Source of the DNA: Hyphomicrobiales bacterium
GTDB lineage: Bacteria; Pseudomonadota; Alphaproteobacteria; Rhizobiales; OSC116
Length of the DNA: 64,000 bases
Assembly: GCA_013214705.1 (NCBI GenBank)
Contig: JABSRZ010000011.1
Location: forward strand, 62,001-126,000
Reading direction: 5' to 3'
Shown here: one piece after another, positions 28,005-36,868 of the stretch
How positions within the stretch are numbered: position 1 is the stretch's first letter
How the letters are laid out: each line of letters opens with the position of its first letter
Made by a program: the position numbers and the translations under genes
The notes under the pieces: generated by a model
What the model was told of the DNA's origin: nothing
What the model saw: only the letters and a program-made list of their open reading frames with translations
Database searches by the model: none

Positions 28005-28328
28005 ATGTTATTGTACCGAATTAAAAAATTAATACGCTCTGGCTTTATCGTTACCTTGCTGACGAGCCTATGTTTTTATTTTGGTTTTCATTTATTTGAT
28101 GGTGAAAAAGGTTTAATATCTATGTGGCGGTTGCAGGATAACCAAATAGAGCTGCATAGCGAATTGGTACGGCTGCAGGGCGTTAAAACCAATATGCAGG
28201 CTTTGTTGTCCAAGCTAGATAGTGGCGCAGTTGAGGATGATTTCTTGGATGAATTGGTGCGCCAGAAGCTTGGTTATGTGGCTAAAAATGACCTGATTAT
28301 TCTGCGTCCAAAAGCCAGTTTTAATTAA
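28005..28328 (+). CDS. FtsB/DivIC-family septum formation initiator
   Basis: 107 residues: short cytoplasmic start, one membrane helix (about 12-29), then a periplasmic coiled coil (residues 40-75, ELHSELVRLQGVKTNMQALLSKL) and the C-terminal DELVRQKLGYVAKNDLIIL block typical of FtsB/DivIC. The family links early and late divisome proteins at the septum. Its position just upstream of the pyruvate dehydrogenase operon is conserved in alphaproteobacteria as I recall. Confidence 0.85.
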   Translation: MLLYRIKKLIRSGFIVTLLTSLCFYFGFHLFDGEKGLISMWRLQDNQIELHSELVRLQGVKTNMQALLSKLDSGAVEDDFLDELVRQKLGYVAKNDLIILRPKASFN

Positions 28329-28514
28329 TTAACTATTATTTGGTTAATAGATTAAATAACTATATAAAACATATATTTGTTGCTGAAAAAATATGCAATT
28401 CTTGGGCTATCTTTTTCGCTTATATTCAATTATATTAAATTAAATTTGCGGAAAAATTTGATACCATTCAACATTGGATAAGAATATCGAAAGATATTTG
28501 CAGAAAGGAAATTT

Positions 28515-29543
28515 ATGGCTGCGCGCGCTGCACCTAAGAAAAAACCTACAAAAAAGAACCAATCCTCGGGTAAAATTGCTAATTTTTCGGAACAAGAAGA
28601 ATTAAAATCCTATTATGACATGCTGTTGATACGCCGCTTTGAAGAAAAAGCCGGCCAACTATATGGCATGGGTCAAATTGGTGGTTTTTGCCATTTATAT
28701 ATTGGCCAAGAGGCAGTTGTTACCGGCATAAATATGGCGCTAAAAGAAGGCGACCAAAGCATTACCGCCTATAGAGACCATGCACATATGCTGGCCGTAG
28801 GGTTAGACCCCAAGGGTATAATGGCCGAATTAACAGGCCGCGAAGGCGGTTTGTCTAAAGGCAAAGGCGGCTCGATGCATATGTTTAGCCGCGAGAAACA
28901 CTTTTACGGCGGCCATGGCATTGTGGGGGCACAAGTGCCGATTGGCACTGGCTTGGCTTTTTCGAATAAATATAATGGTTCAGACAATATATGCGTGGCC
29001 TATATGGGCGATGGTGCCTCTAACCAAGGCCAAGTTTATGAGAGCTTTAACATGGCCAAATTGTGGAATTTGCCGATTGTTTACGTGATCGAGAATAACC
29101 AATACGCCATGGGCACTGCGGTTGCGCGGGCTTCATCGCAAACCGATTTTTCACGCCGTGGAGTCAGCTTTAACATACCCGGCGTAAAAGTGGATGGCAT
29201 GGATGTACGCGCTGTTTACGCTGCGGCCGATGACGCGGTTAAATATGCCCGCGAAAATGGTCCGATAATTTTGGAAATGTTGACCTATCGATACCGTGGG
29301 CATTCTATGAGTGACCCAGCAAAATACCGGACTAAAGATGAAGTGCAGCGTATGCGCGCCGAACATGACCCCATTGAACAAGTTAAAAAACGTATATTGG
29401 ACGGCCGCTTGGCCAGCGAAGATGACTTGAAAGATATGGATAAGAAAATTCGCGCCATTGTCACTGAATCGGCAGATTATGCAACCAATTGCCCCGAGCC
29501 TGACCCCAGTGAATTGTGGACAGACGTGTTGATTGAAACTTAA
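28515..29543 (+). CDS. pdhA: Pyruvate dehydrogenase E1 component, alpha subunit
   Basis: 342 residues with a Lys/Ala-rich N-terminus ([14 protein letters not shown]). The TPP/Mg motif is [32 protein letters not shown]. The phosphorylation-loop-like segment [19 protein letters not shown] is typical of E1-alpha. With pdhB it forms the E1 heterotetramer that decarboxylates pyruvate and reductively acetylates lipoyl groups. The start is supported by agaaagga. It is the first gene of a four-gene operon, with an AT-rich 186-bp leader that should hold the promoter. Confidence 0.97.
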   Translation: MAARAAPKKKPTKKNQSSGKIANFSEQEELKSYYDMLLIRRFEEKAGQLYGMGQIGGFCHLYIGQEAVVTGINMALKEGDQSITAYRDHAHMLAVGLDPKGIMAELTGREGGLSKGKGGSMHMFSREKHFYGGHGIVGAQVPIGTGLAFSNKYNGSDNICVAYMGDGASNQGQVYESFNMAKLWNLPIVYVIENNQYAMGTAVARASSQTDFSRRGVSFNIPGVKVDGMDVRAVYAAADDAVKYARENGPIILEMLTYRYRGHSMSDPAKYRTKDEVQRMRAEHDPIEQVKKRILDGRLASEDDLKDMDKKIRAIVTESADYATNCPEPDPSELWTDVLIET

Positions 29544-29565
29544 GCAAAATGTAGGAGAAAAAAAT

Positions 29566-30936
29566 ATGGCTATAGAAATTTTAATGCCTGCATTGTCACC
29601 AACAATGGAAGAAGGAAAACTTTCTACCTGGTTGGTGAAAGAAGGCGATAATGTTGGATCTGGCGATGTATTGTGCGAGATAGAGACTGACAAAGCAACG
29701 ATGGAAGTTGAATCAATTGACGAAGGTGTGATTGGTAAAATATTGATCGATGCAGGCACTGAAAATGTGTTGGTCAACACTGTGATTGCGATTTTGCTAG
29801 AAGATGGCGAAGATGCCAGCGTGATGGATAATATGAAGCCGAGCGCAGCACCTATTGCCACTGCCGAAGCTGAACCGGTTGCAGAAACTACCTTGGTTGC
29901 TGCCCCTGTTGCGGTCATTCCGCAAACTGACGAAATTCCTGAAGGCACAACCTTTAAACAACAAACCATCAGAGAAGCCTTACGCGACGCCATGGCCGAA
30001 GAAATGCGCCGTGAAGACAGCGTATTTATAATGGGTGAAGAAGTGGCCGAATATCAAGGCGCTTATAAAGTGACCCAAGGATTGTTGGAAGAATTTGGCG
30101 ATAAACGGGTGATCGATACACCGATTACCGAGCATGGTTTTGCGGGTTTAGGTGTGGGCGCGGCCTTTGGTGGGTTAAAGCCAGTGGTTGAATTTATGAC
30201 CTTTAACTTCGCCATGCAGGCAATTGACCATATCATCAACTCGGCTGCTAAGACATTATATATGTCTGGCGGTCAAATGGGTTGTCCTATCGTATTTCGG
30301 GGTCCAAACGGGGCGGCGTCTCGCGTCGGGGCGCAACATAGCCAAGATTATACCGCTTGGTACGCCAACATTCCGGGGTTAAAAGTGGTTTCACCCTATA
30401 GTGCAGAAGACGCAAAAGGCTTGTTAAAAGCCGCTATACGTGACCCCAACCCGGTGGTATTTTTGGAAAATGAACTGCTTTACGGCGTGACCATGGACGT
30501 GCCTGAATTGGACGATTTTGTGTTGCCAATTGGCAAGGCCAAAATTGAACGCGCTGGCACGGATGTGTCCATCGTATCGCACAGTATGGGCATTAAACTG
30601 GCGCTTGAAGCGGCAGAAATTTTGGCCGGGCAGGGCATTAGTGCCGAAGTTTTGAACTTGCGTACAATTCGCCCACTTGACACCGAAGCCATTATTGCCA
30701 GCGTTAAGAAAACTGGCCGGATGGTAACTGTTGAAGAAGGCTGGGTACGTTGTGGCCTTGGTGCCGAATTAACCGCCGTGGTTATGGATGGTGCATTTGA
30801 TTACCTAGATGCCCCAGTGGCGCGGGTGACAAGTAAAGATGTGCCTTTGCCATATGCTGCAAACCTAGAAAAACTAGCTTTACCAAGTGTCGACGATGTC
30901 GTGAATGCTGCGCGTAAAACTTGTTATGCTGATTAA
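29566..30936 (+). CDS. pdhB: Pyruvate dehydrogenase E1 component, beta subunit with N-terminal lipoyl domain
   Basis: 456 residues from the ATG at 29566 (taggagaa ribosome binding site). Residues 1-80 are a biotinyl/lipoyl domain with lipoyl Lys43 in [13 protein letters not shown]. After a Pro/Ala/Val-rich linker (95-125) comes the E1-beta body ([33 protein letters not shown]). A lipoyl domain on E1-beta is a known alphaproteobacterial feature. By eye, this domain is about 80 percent identical to that of pdhC, suggesting origin by duplication. It overlaps no gene and follows pdhA by 22 bp. Confidence 0.97.
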   Translation: MAIEILMPALSPTMEEGKLSTWLVKEGDNVGSGDVLCEIETDKATMEVESIDEGVIGKILIDAGTENVLVNTVIAILLEDGEDASVMDNMKPSAAPIATAEAEPVAETTLVAAPVAVIPQTDEIPEGTTFKQQTIREALRDAMAEEMRREDSVFIMGEEVAEYQGAYKVTQGLLEEFGDKRVIDTPITEHGFAGLGVGAAFGGLKPVVEFMTFNFAMQAIDHIINSAAKTLYMSGGQMGCPIVFRGPNGAASRVGAQHSQDYTAWYANIPGLKVVSPYSAEDAKGLLKAAIRDPNPVVFLENELLYGVTMDVPELDDFVLPIGKAKIERAGTDVSIVSHSMGIKLALEAAEILAGQGISAEVLNLRTIRPLDTEAIIASVKKTGRMVTVEEGWVRCGLGAELTAVVMDGAFDYLDAPVARVTSKDVPLPYAANLEKLALPSVDDVVNAARKTCYAD

Positions 30937-30947
30937 GGGGAATTGAT

Positions 30948-32255
30948 ATGCCAACACCTATTTTGATGCCAGCACTATCTCCGACAATGGAATCTGGTAA
31001 ATTATCTGCATGGTTAGTGAAAGAGGGCGATACGGTCTCTTCTGGCGATGTGATGTGTGAAATTGAAACTGACAAAGCCACCATGGAAGTAGAATGTGTC
31101 GACGAGGGCACAATTGGTAAAATATTGGTAGAAGCCGGCACAGAAGATGTGCTGGTGAATGCCGCTATTGCCATATTGCTTGAAGAAGGCGAGGACGCAT
31201 CGGCATTGGAAGGTTATACGCCACCGGCCATACCTGGAGCGCCTGTTGCAGCAGCGCCTGTTGCCACCGCACTTGTTGATGATGTTGCGTCGAAACAAGT
31301 GGCTGTAGCCGCAGCACCTGCATCCGCACCCGCTGTTTCTGCGCCAAAAGCCGCTAGTAAATCGGCTCATTTCTCATCGCCATTGGCGCGGCGCATTGCC
31401 GGGCTTGAAGGCATTGACATTGGCTTGGTAACTGGCACAGGCCCCAATGGCCGGATTATAAAACGCGATGTATTAGATGCGGTTAAAAACGGTGTGGCCA
31501 AACCACAAGCAGTCGCTGGCTTTAGCTCAACGGCAGTTGACGCTGTGGCGGTTAAAGCTTTATATGCCGAAGATAGTTATGAAGAGATCGCTGCAGATGG
31601 TATGCGCAAAGTCATTGCCAAACGCATGACCGAAACCGCACGCGATGTGCCGCATATATTCTTGACAATCGATTGTGCGATTGACGCTTTGTTATCTGCC
31701 CGTAAAGGCTTAAACGCATCTGGCGAAGTGAAAATTTCGGTAAATGATTTTGTGATTAAAGCCGCGGCCATGGCGCTGATAAAAGTGCCAGAAGCCAACG
31801 CAAGTTGGACAGGCGACAGCATTTTAATGCATAAACATGCTGACATCAGTATGGCCGTTGCCATTGAAGGTGGGTTAATTACGCCTATAGTGACCAATGC
31901 AGACCTTAAAGGTTTGGCCGAACTTTCGCTAAATACCAAAGATTTGGCAACCCGTGCACGCGACAGAAAATTATCGCCCAGTGAGTATCAAGGTGGTACA
32001 TTCTCTATCTCCAATATGGGCATGATGGGCATTAAGCAATTCACATCCATCATCAACTCGCCGCAAGGCGCTATATTGAGCGTTGGTTCTGGCGAAAAGC
32101 GGGTGATTGTGGCTGCTGGTGGCGATTTTGTTGCCAAAACCATGATGACCGTGACACTTGCCTGTGACCATAGAGTGATTGATGGTTCTGTGGGTGCGAG
32201 CTTCCTTGCTGCATTTAAAGGCTTTATTGAACAACCTGTTAGTATGTTATTATAG
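30948..32255 (+). CDS. pdhC: Dihydrolipoamide acetyltransferase (E2 of pyruvate dehydrogenase)
   Basis: 435 residues. The single lipoyl domain spans 1-80 with Lys43. An Ala/Pro/Val linker (95-140) leads to the peripheral subunit-binding domain (SSPLARRIAGLEGIDIGLVTGTGPNGRIIKRDVLDAV), then the catalytic acyltransferase domain (about 205-435) with the DHRVIDG active-site motif near the C-terminus. E2 forms the complex core and passes acetyl groups to CoA. It follows pdhB by 11 bp with an aggggaa ribosome binding site. Confidence 0.97.
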   Translation: MPTPILMPALSPTMESGKLSAWLVKEGDTVSSGDVMCEIETDKATMEVECVDEGTIGKILVEAGTEDVLVNAAIAILLEEGEDASALEGYTPPAIPGAPVAAAPVATALVDDVASKQVAVAAAPASAPAVSAPKAASKSAHFSSPLARRIAGLEGIDIGLVTGTGPNGRIIKRDVLDAVKNGVAKPQAVAGFSSTAVDAVAVKALYAEDSYEEIAADGMRKVIAKRMTETARDVPHIFLTIDCAIDALLSARKGLNASGEVKISVNDFVIKAAAMALIKVPEANASWTGDSILMHKHADISMAVAIEGGLITPIVTNADLKGLAELSLNTKDLATRARDRKLSPSEYQGGTFSISNMGMMGIKQFTSIINSPQGAILSVGSGEKRVIVAAGGDFVAKTMMTVTLACDHRVIDGSVGASFLAAFKGFIEQPVSMLL

Positions 32256-32270
32256 AAAAGGACTTGAGAT

Positions 32271-33677
32271 ATGAGCAATCAAACTTATGATGTTGCGATT
32301 ATTGGTGCAGGCCCTGGCGGCTATGTAACGGCTATACGGGCTGCACAACTTGGTTTAAGCGTGGTGGTTATAGAGCGCGAGCATTATGGCGGCATTTGCC
32401 TTAACTGGGGCTGCATTCCTACCAAGGCTTTATTACGTTCATCTGAGCAATATCATATGATGGCGCACAGAGCCGAAGAATTTGGCCTAAAAGTCGAAGG
32501 CGCAAGCTTTGATTTGGATAAAATCGTCGCCCGTTCGCGCGGTATTGCCAAACAAATGAACCAAGGCATTCAGTATTTATTTAAAAAGAACAAAGTCAAT
32601 GTGGTTGATGGCGAGGCTAAAATTAAAGCCAAAGGCGTGGTTGGGGTAACTGCCAACGGCAAAGCACTGCCTGACATTAAAGCCAAAAATATCATCATAG
32701 CCACCGGCGCACGGGCGCGAACCTTCCCGGGTATGGAGCCAGATGGCAAATATATATGGACTTATAAGCAAGCGCTGGTGCCTGACACTGTGCCAGAGCG
32801 ATTGCTGGTTATTGGTTCGGGCGCAATTGGTATAGAATTTGCCAGCTTCTTTAACGCTTTGGGCAGTAAAACCACAGTGGTAGAAGTAATGGACAGGGTG
32901 TTGCCGGTTGAAGATAAAGACATTAGTAAATTTGCCTTAAAACAGTTTAAAAAACAAGGTATGGAGATATTAACCAGCACCAAAGTTGATAAATTGACGC
33001 CGGGTAAAAAAGACATTACCGCCAGCATTACGCTCAAAAACGGCAAGACCGAACAGCGCACTTTTGACCGTGTGGTTTTGGCGGTTGGCATTGTTGGCAA
33101 TGTTGAAAATATCGGGCTTGAAACGCTTGGCATTAAGCATGATAGAAGCCACATTGTGGTGGATCAATGGAGTAAGACCAATGTTGATGGCATATATGCC
33201 ATCGGCGATGTGGCCGGCCCGCCGTGGTTGGCACATAAAGCCAGCCATGAAGGCATTATATGCATTGAAAAAATTGCCGGCGTAAAAGACGTTCACCCGC
33301 TAAACCCTGCTAACATACCGGGTTGCACATATTGCCACCCACAAGTTGCATCGGTTGGTTATACCGAAGAAAAAGCCAAACAAGCTGGCTATAAAGTTAA
33401 GGTTGGTAACTTCCCATTTGTTGGCAATGGCAAAGCTGTGGCACTTGGTGAGCCAGAAGGGCTGATTAAAACTGTGTTTGATGCCAAAACCGGTGAGCTA
33501 CTTGGCGCGCATATGATTGGCGCTGAAGTGACTGAGTTGATACAAGGTTATGTGATTGCTCGGGGTTTAGAAACCACCGAAAAAGAACTAATGCACACTG
33601 TGTTTGCCCACCCGACGCTGTCAGAAATGATGCATGAATCGGTATTAGATGCTTATGGCAAGATGATTCATATGTAA
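32271..33677 (+). CDS. lpdA: Dihydrolipoyl dehydrogenase (E3)
   Basis: 468 residues. FAD-binding GAGPGGYVTAIRAAQLG near residue 12, redox disulfide Cys43-Cys48 in GGICLNWGCIPTKALL, NAD-binding GSGAIGIEFASFF, and the C-terminal dimer interface with HAHPTLSE-type His-Glu pair (VFAHPTLSEMMHE). It reoxidises dihydrolipoyl groups of E2. It is the last gene of the pdh operon, followed by a strong terminator. Confidence 0.97.
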   Translation: MSNQTYDVAIIGAGPGGYVTAIRAAQLGLSVVVIEREHYGGICLNWGCIPTKALLRSSEQYHMMAHRAEEFGLKVEGASFDLDKIVARSRGIAKQMNQGIQYLFKKNKVNVVDGEAKIKAKGVVGVTANGKALPDIKAKNIIIATGARARTFPGMEPDGKYIWTYKQALVPDTVPERLLVIGSGAIGIEFASFFNALGSKTTVVEVMDRVLPVEDKDISKFALKQFKKQGMEILTSTKVDKLTPGKKDITASITLKNGKTEQRTFDRVVLAVGIVGNVENIGLETLGIKHDRSHIVVDQWSKTNVDGIYAIGDVAGPPWLAHKASHEGIICIEKIAGVKDVHPLNPANIPGCTYCHPQVASVGYTEEKAKQAGYKVKVGNFPFVGNGKAVALGEPEGLIKTVFDAKTGELLGAHMIGAEVTELIQGYVIARGLETTEKELMHTVFAHPTLSEMMHESVLDAYGKMIHM

Positions 33678-33692
33678 CGAAGCAGAAGATTG

Positions 33693-33727
33693 AAAAACCC
33701 GCTGTAAAATTTTACAGCGGGTTTTTT
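33693..33727. terminator. Bidirectional intrinsic terminator (lpdA / OmpA-like gene)
   Basis: Perfect inverted repeat: AAAAACCCGCTGTAAAA joined directly to its complement TTTTACAGCGGGTTTTT. T runs lie on both strands, so it can end the pdh operon and the convergent lipoprotein gene. Confidence 0.92.
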
Positions 33728-33755
33728 GTGTGAATGGCCATTTAAACCGTTGTGA

Positions 33756-34406
33756 TTAATGCGGCGTGATGGCGATTTCTACCCGGCGGTTGGCAGCACG
33801 GCCACCAGCAGAACTGTTGTCAGCAATTGGTTGAAATTCGCCAAAGCCGCGCACGCGAATTCTTTGGTCGGCAACGCCGCGCGCGGCAACATATTGCGCC
33901 ACGCTAATGGCTCTGTTTTCAGATAATGTTTGGTTGGTGCTGGCTATGCCAACACTGTCTGTATGGCCATTAATTTCCAAAGTTGTTTTTTCGTATTTTT
34001 TGAGGGTTTTTGCAATGGCGTTGAGGGCTGGGTAGAATTTACTCACAACCGAATACTCGCCAGTTTGGAAGCTGATATTTGACGGCAATGTGATGATGAT
34101 TTGGTTGTTCACTCGTTTTACAAGCACGCCAGAACTATCTAATTCCGCCCGTAATTCTTTTTCCTGATTATCCATATAAAGGCCGATGCCACCGCCAAAC
34201 AAGCCACCAAGAATAGCGCCAAAGAAGGCATTGCCAACCGCTTCGTTAGAATTTTTGGCTATCAATACACCACCAAGAGCGCCAACACCGGCGCCAATAG
34301 CCGCACCAGTTGCTGCATTGTCTAGCTCGTCGGTATTTACCAAGCCCGATGTGCTGGTACAAGCCACTAGGCCAGTACATAATGCTAACACCAATATTTT
34401 TTTCAT
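33756..34406 (-). CDS. OmpA-family outer-membrane lipoprotein (YiaD-like)
   Basis: 216 residues. Lipoprotein signal peptide with lipobox LVAC (Cys16 lipidated). Residues 30-80 are glycine-zipper-rich (GAAIGAGVGALGGVLIA, AFFGAILGGLFGGGIGLYM). The C-terminal OmpA domain (about 105-216) has the peptidoglycan-binding motif NGHTDSVG and NQTLSENRAISVAQYV, ending RRVEIAI. It anchors outer membrane to peptidoglycan non-covalently. It is a single gene, convergent with lpdA. Confidence 0.93.
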   Translation of the reverse strand: MKKILVLALCTGLVACTSTSGLVNTDELDNAATGAAIGAGVGALGGVLIAKNSNEAVGNAFFGAILGGLFGGGIGLYMDNQEKELRAELDSSGVLVKRVNNQIIITLPSNISFQTGEYSVVSKFYPALNAIAKTLKKYEKTTLEINGHTDSVGIASTNQTLSENRAISVAQYVAARGVADQRIRVRGFGEFQPIADNSSAGGRAANRRVEIAITPH

Positions 34407-34529
34407 GTTTTTCCCTCTTATTGCTGATTTATGTCATATTTGCCGTTACCTTAACTGAATAATGGTAAATTAAGACTAAATTATGTGCGAAATTGGACTT
34501 GTTATCAGATATTAAATAACTCAATGATT

Positions 34530-35396
34530 TTAAGGCCTTAAATTAAAGTGTCGATAGGCTTTTAACTTTAGATCTTCACATATAAACGAAACTGATTTGC
34601 CATATATCTGTTTATATTCGGTGTAAATTTTATCGCAATGAAGCTCGTTATAATGATTGATGATGAATAATTTTCCAGTTTGATAAAATTTTTGTGCAGC
34701 GGTTACATTCCACCAGTTTTTTTCATCGCTATAGGATTCATATAATACCCCATCGAAAATTTGAGAATTTTGAACGTGGTTTTTGGCCATACATTTCATG
34801 CCTTTTTGGTGAACATAAGCGCACAGATTATGGGCATATTCGATGGATTGGGCAATGGTGGCGCGCAAATTATAGGTTTTTCTATTGTCATCATCATAGA
34901 GCCAGTCCATATTATCGAACTCCACCCAGTCAAAACCCCAATTTTCAAGCCTATCTATACGCGCTTGCATTATGCTGACTAGTTGAGGGTTAATTTGGCT
35001 GATGAAATACTCGCCCGGCCATTCACCCCATGGTTTTTGGGTTAGATAGGGTGTTAGGGCGGCAAAATCTGGCCGCCATTCCTCCCCCGTGCCAATGCTG
35101 ATATAAGCGGCAACTTGGTTGTTATTGGCTTTTAAAGCTGCAACTTGCTTGGCTATATTATTTTGCAATGGGTCAAGTAAAATATAGGCATTATGGGCGT
35201 TTGCCAAAATATTTTGCAGCGCATCGGCTTGGTAATTTTCTTGGTAGGCTTGGTTGAAAATCGGCGTTGGTGGCTTTATATGTGCGGTTGCATTGGCCGC
35301 ACTAAGCTCCATAATAAAAAATATAATCAAGCTAGATTTGACGGCAGACACTATATTAGACTCTCTCCAATCTATACACAGGCAATTTTTTACCAT
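34530..35396 (-). CDS. GH114-like TIM-barrel protein (endo-alpha-1,4-polygalactosaminidase family)
   Basis: 288 residues as annotated, but the ATG at 35396 lies inside a palindrome and the N-terminus is odd; an internal start before the signal peptide (SLIIFFIMELSAANATA) is likely. The body shows the GH114 pattern: VAAYISIGTGEEWRPDF, GEWPGEYFI, ARIDRLENWGFDWVEFDNMDWL with acidic residues after the beta strands, and LYESYSDEKNWW. Known members cut galactosaminogalactan-like polysaccharides, and the fold is extracellular or periplasmic. It is divergent from the pyrimidine operon. The substrate is unproven. Confidence 0.75.
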   Translation of the reverse strand: MVKNCLCIDWRESNIVSAVKSSLIIFFIMELSAANATAHIKPPTPIFNQAYQENYQADALQNILANAHNAYILLDPLQNNIAKQVAALKANNNQVAAYISIGTGEEWRPDFAALTPYLTQKPWGEWPGEYFISQINPQLVSIMQARIDRLENWGFDWVEFDNMDWLYDDDNRKTYNLRATIAQSIEYAHNLCAYVHQKGMKCMAKNHVQNSQIFDGVLYESYSDEKNWWNVTAAQKFYQTGKLFIINHYNELHCDKIYTEYKQIYGKSVSFICEDLKLKAYRHFNLRP

Positions 35397-35404
35397 TTGA
35401 TAAA
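35389..35404. promoter_or_regulatory. Candidate second RutR-type operator upstream of preT
   Basis: TTTACCATTTGATAAA matches the RutR consensus TTGACCA-NN-TGGTCAA at 11 of 14 defined positions. It lies 118 bp upstream of preT and overlaps the annotated start of the divergent GH114-like gene. It is weaker than the perfect site at 40561. Confidence 0.4.
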
Positions 35405-35521
35405 AAAATTATTTCCTGTAATGTTAGTATATTATAATTGTTATAATTTACGATCATAAAAATAATCATTTTTAAGAAGTGCAAAAGCGCCAAAAAATAT
35501 TATCCAATTTGAGGGAATGCC

Positions 35522-36868
35522 ATGTCTAATACCCGACTGACCGATGGAGTGGTCTCAGCGCGGCTAGAAGCCGAAGAATATAAAGATAATTTTACAGATT
35601 TGCACGCGCCTCTGAATACGCACGAAGCGCTTGTGGCGGCAGATAGATGCTATTTTTGCTATGACGCTCCTTGTATGGATGCCTGCCCAACAAGCATCGA
35701 CATACCGTTATTTATCCGGCAAATATCTACCGGGAATAATTTGGGCAGTGCCAAAACAATTTTTGACCAAAATATAATGGGTGGCATGTGTGCGCGTGTT
35801 TGCCCGACAGAAACTTTATGCGAAGAAGTGTGTGTGCGTGAAGTGGCCGAAGGAAAACCGGTTAAAATTGGCCAATTGCAACGTTATGCAACTGATGCGC
35901 AAATGAAAACCGGCATTCAGCCCTATATGCGCGCAAAAGCAACAGGCAAAAAAGTGGTGGTGGTTGGCGCTGGGCCAACTGGTTTGGCATGTGCTCATCG
36001 GCTGGCTATGTATGGCCATGAGGTGGTTATATACGAAGCGCGGGCTAAAGCTGGCGGGTTGAATGAATTTGGCATTGCCAGTTATAAATCGGTAGATGGG
36101 TTTGCGCAAAAAGAAGTCGAATGGCTGCTGTCTATTGGTGGCATAAGTATTGAATGTGATAAGAAAATTGGCGATGGCGTTAAGATTGCCGACTTGCAAG
36201 ATGAATTTGATGCGGTTTATTTGGGCATTGGTTTGGGCGGCGTTAATGCGCTAGGGCTTGGCGATGAAACCCAAGACAACGCGCTGGATGCGGTTGATTT
36301 TATATCTGACCTGCGCCAAGCGGGAGACCTAGCTAATCTGCCGATCGGCCGAAATGTGGTGGTTATTGGTGGCGGCATGACCGCAGTTGATGCAGCCGTG
36401 CAAGCCAAATTACTGGGCGCGGAAAGCGTGACCATGGTTTACCGGCGCGGCAAGAAAAATATGAGTGCCTCGGTATATGAACAAGAATTAGCCACCAGCA
36501 AGGGTGTGCGTATTATTTACAATGCCGCCCCGGTAAGAATTCAAGGTAATGGCGCAGCTGAGGCGGTTGAATTTGCTTATACTGAAATTGTTGATGGCAA
36601 ATTGCATCAAACAAATGAGGTATTTGCCTTGCCAGCTGACCAAATATTTACCGCCATTGGGCAGACATTAGATGCCGACATTGCATCGCTGGACATTGAA
36701 GGTGGTAAAATAAAAGTTTTAGACTCTGGGCGCACTTCGCTTGCTAATGTATGGGCCGGTGGTGATTGCGCAACCGGTGGTGATGACTTAACCGTTACCG
36801 CAGTAGCCGAAGGGCGCGATGCGGCTGAAGACATCCATACGGTTCTAACTTCAAATAAGGAGGCTTAA
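35522..36868 (+). CDS. preT: NAD-dependent dihydropyrimidine dehydrogenase subunit PreT
   Basis: 448 residues. The N-terminus has an iron-sulfur cysteine cluster (CYFCYDAPCMDACPTSIDIP) and a second set at CARVCPTETLCEEVCV, as in glutamate-synthase-like and DPD electron-entry domains. FAD-binding VVVGAGPTGLACAHRLAMYG starts near residue 143 and an NAD-binding GGGMTAVDAA near 281. It transfers electrons between NADH and PreA, which reduces uracil and thymine. The preT stop is directly followed by the preA ATG, so the subunits are coupled. Confidence 0.94.
   Translation: MSNTRLTDGVVSARLEAEEYKDNFTDLHAPLNTHEALVAADRCYFCYDAPCMDACPTSIDIPLFIRQISTGNNLGSAKTIFDQNIMGGMCARVCPTETLCEEVCVREVAEGKPVKIGQLQRYATDAQMKTGIQPYMRAKATGKKVVVVGAGPTGLACAHRLAMYGHEVVIYEARAKAGGLNEFGIASYKSVDGFAQKEVEWLLSIGGISIECDKKIGDGVKIADLQDEFDAVYLGIGLGGVNALGLGDETQDNALDAVDFISDLRQAGDLANLPIGRNVVVIGGGMTAVDAAVQAKLLGAESVTMVYRRGKKNMSASVYEQELATSKGVRIIYNAAPVRIQGNGAAEAVEFAYTEIVDGKLHQTNEVFALPADQIFTAIGQTLDADIASLDIEGGKIKVLDSGRTSLANVWAGGDCATGGDDLTVTAVAEGRDAAEDIHTVLTSNKEA

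Noticed and set aside
29151-29993. 280-codon open frame on the minus strand
   Set aside because: It lies wholly opposite pdhA and pdhB, whose protein motifs are certain, and its translation is Ser/Ile-rich antisense of conserved codons.
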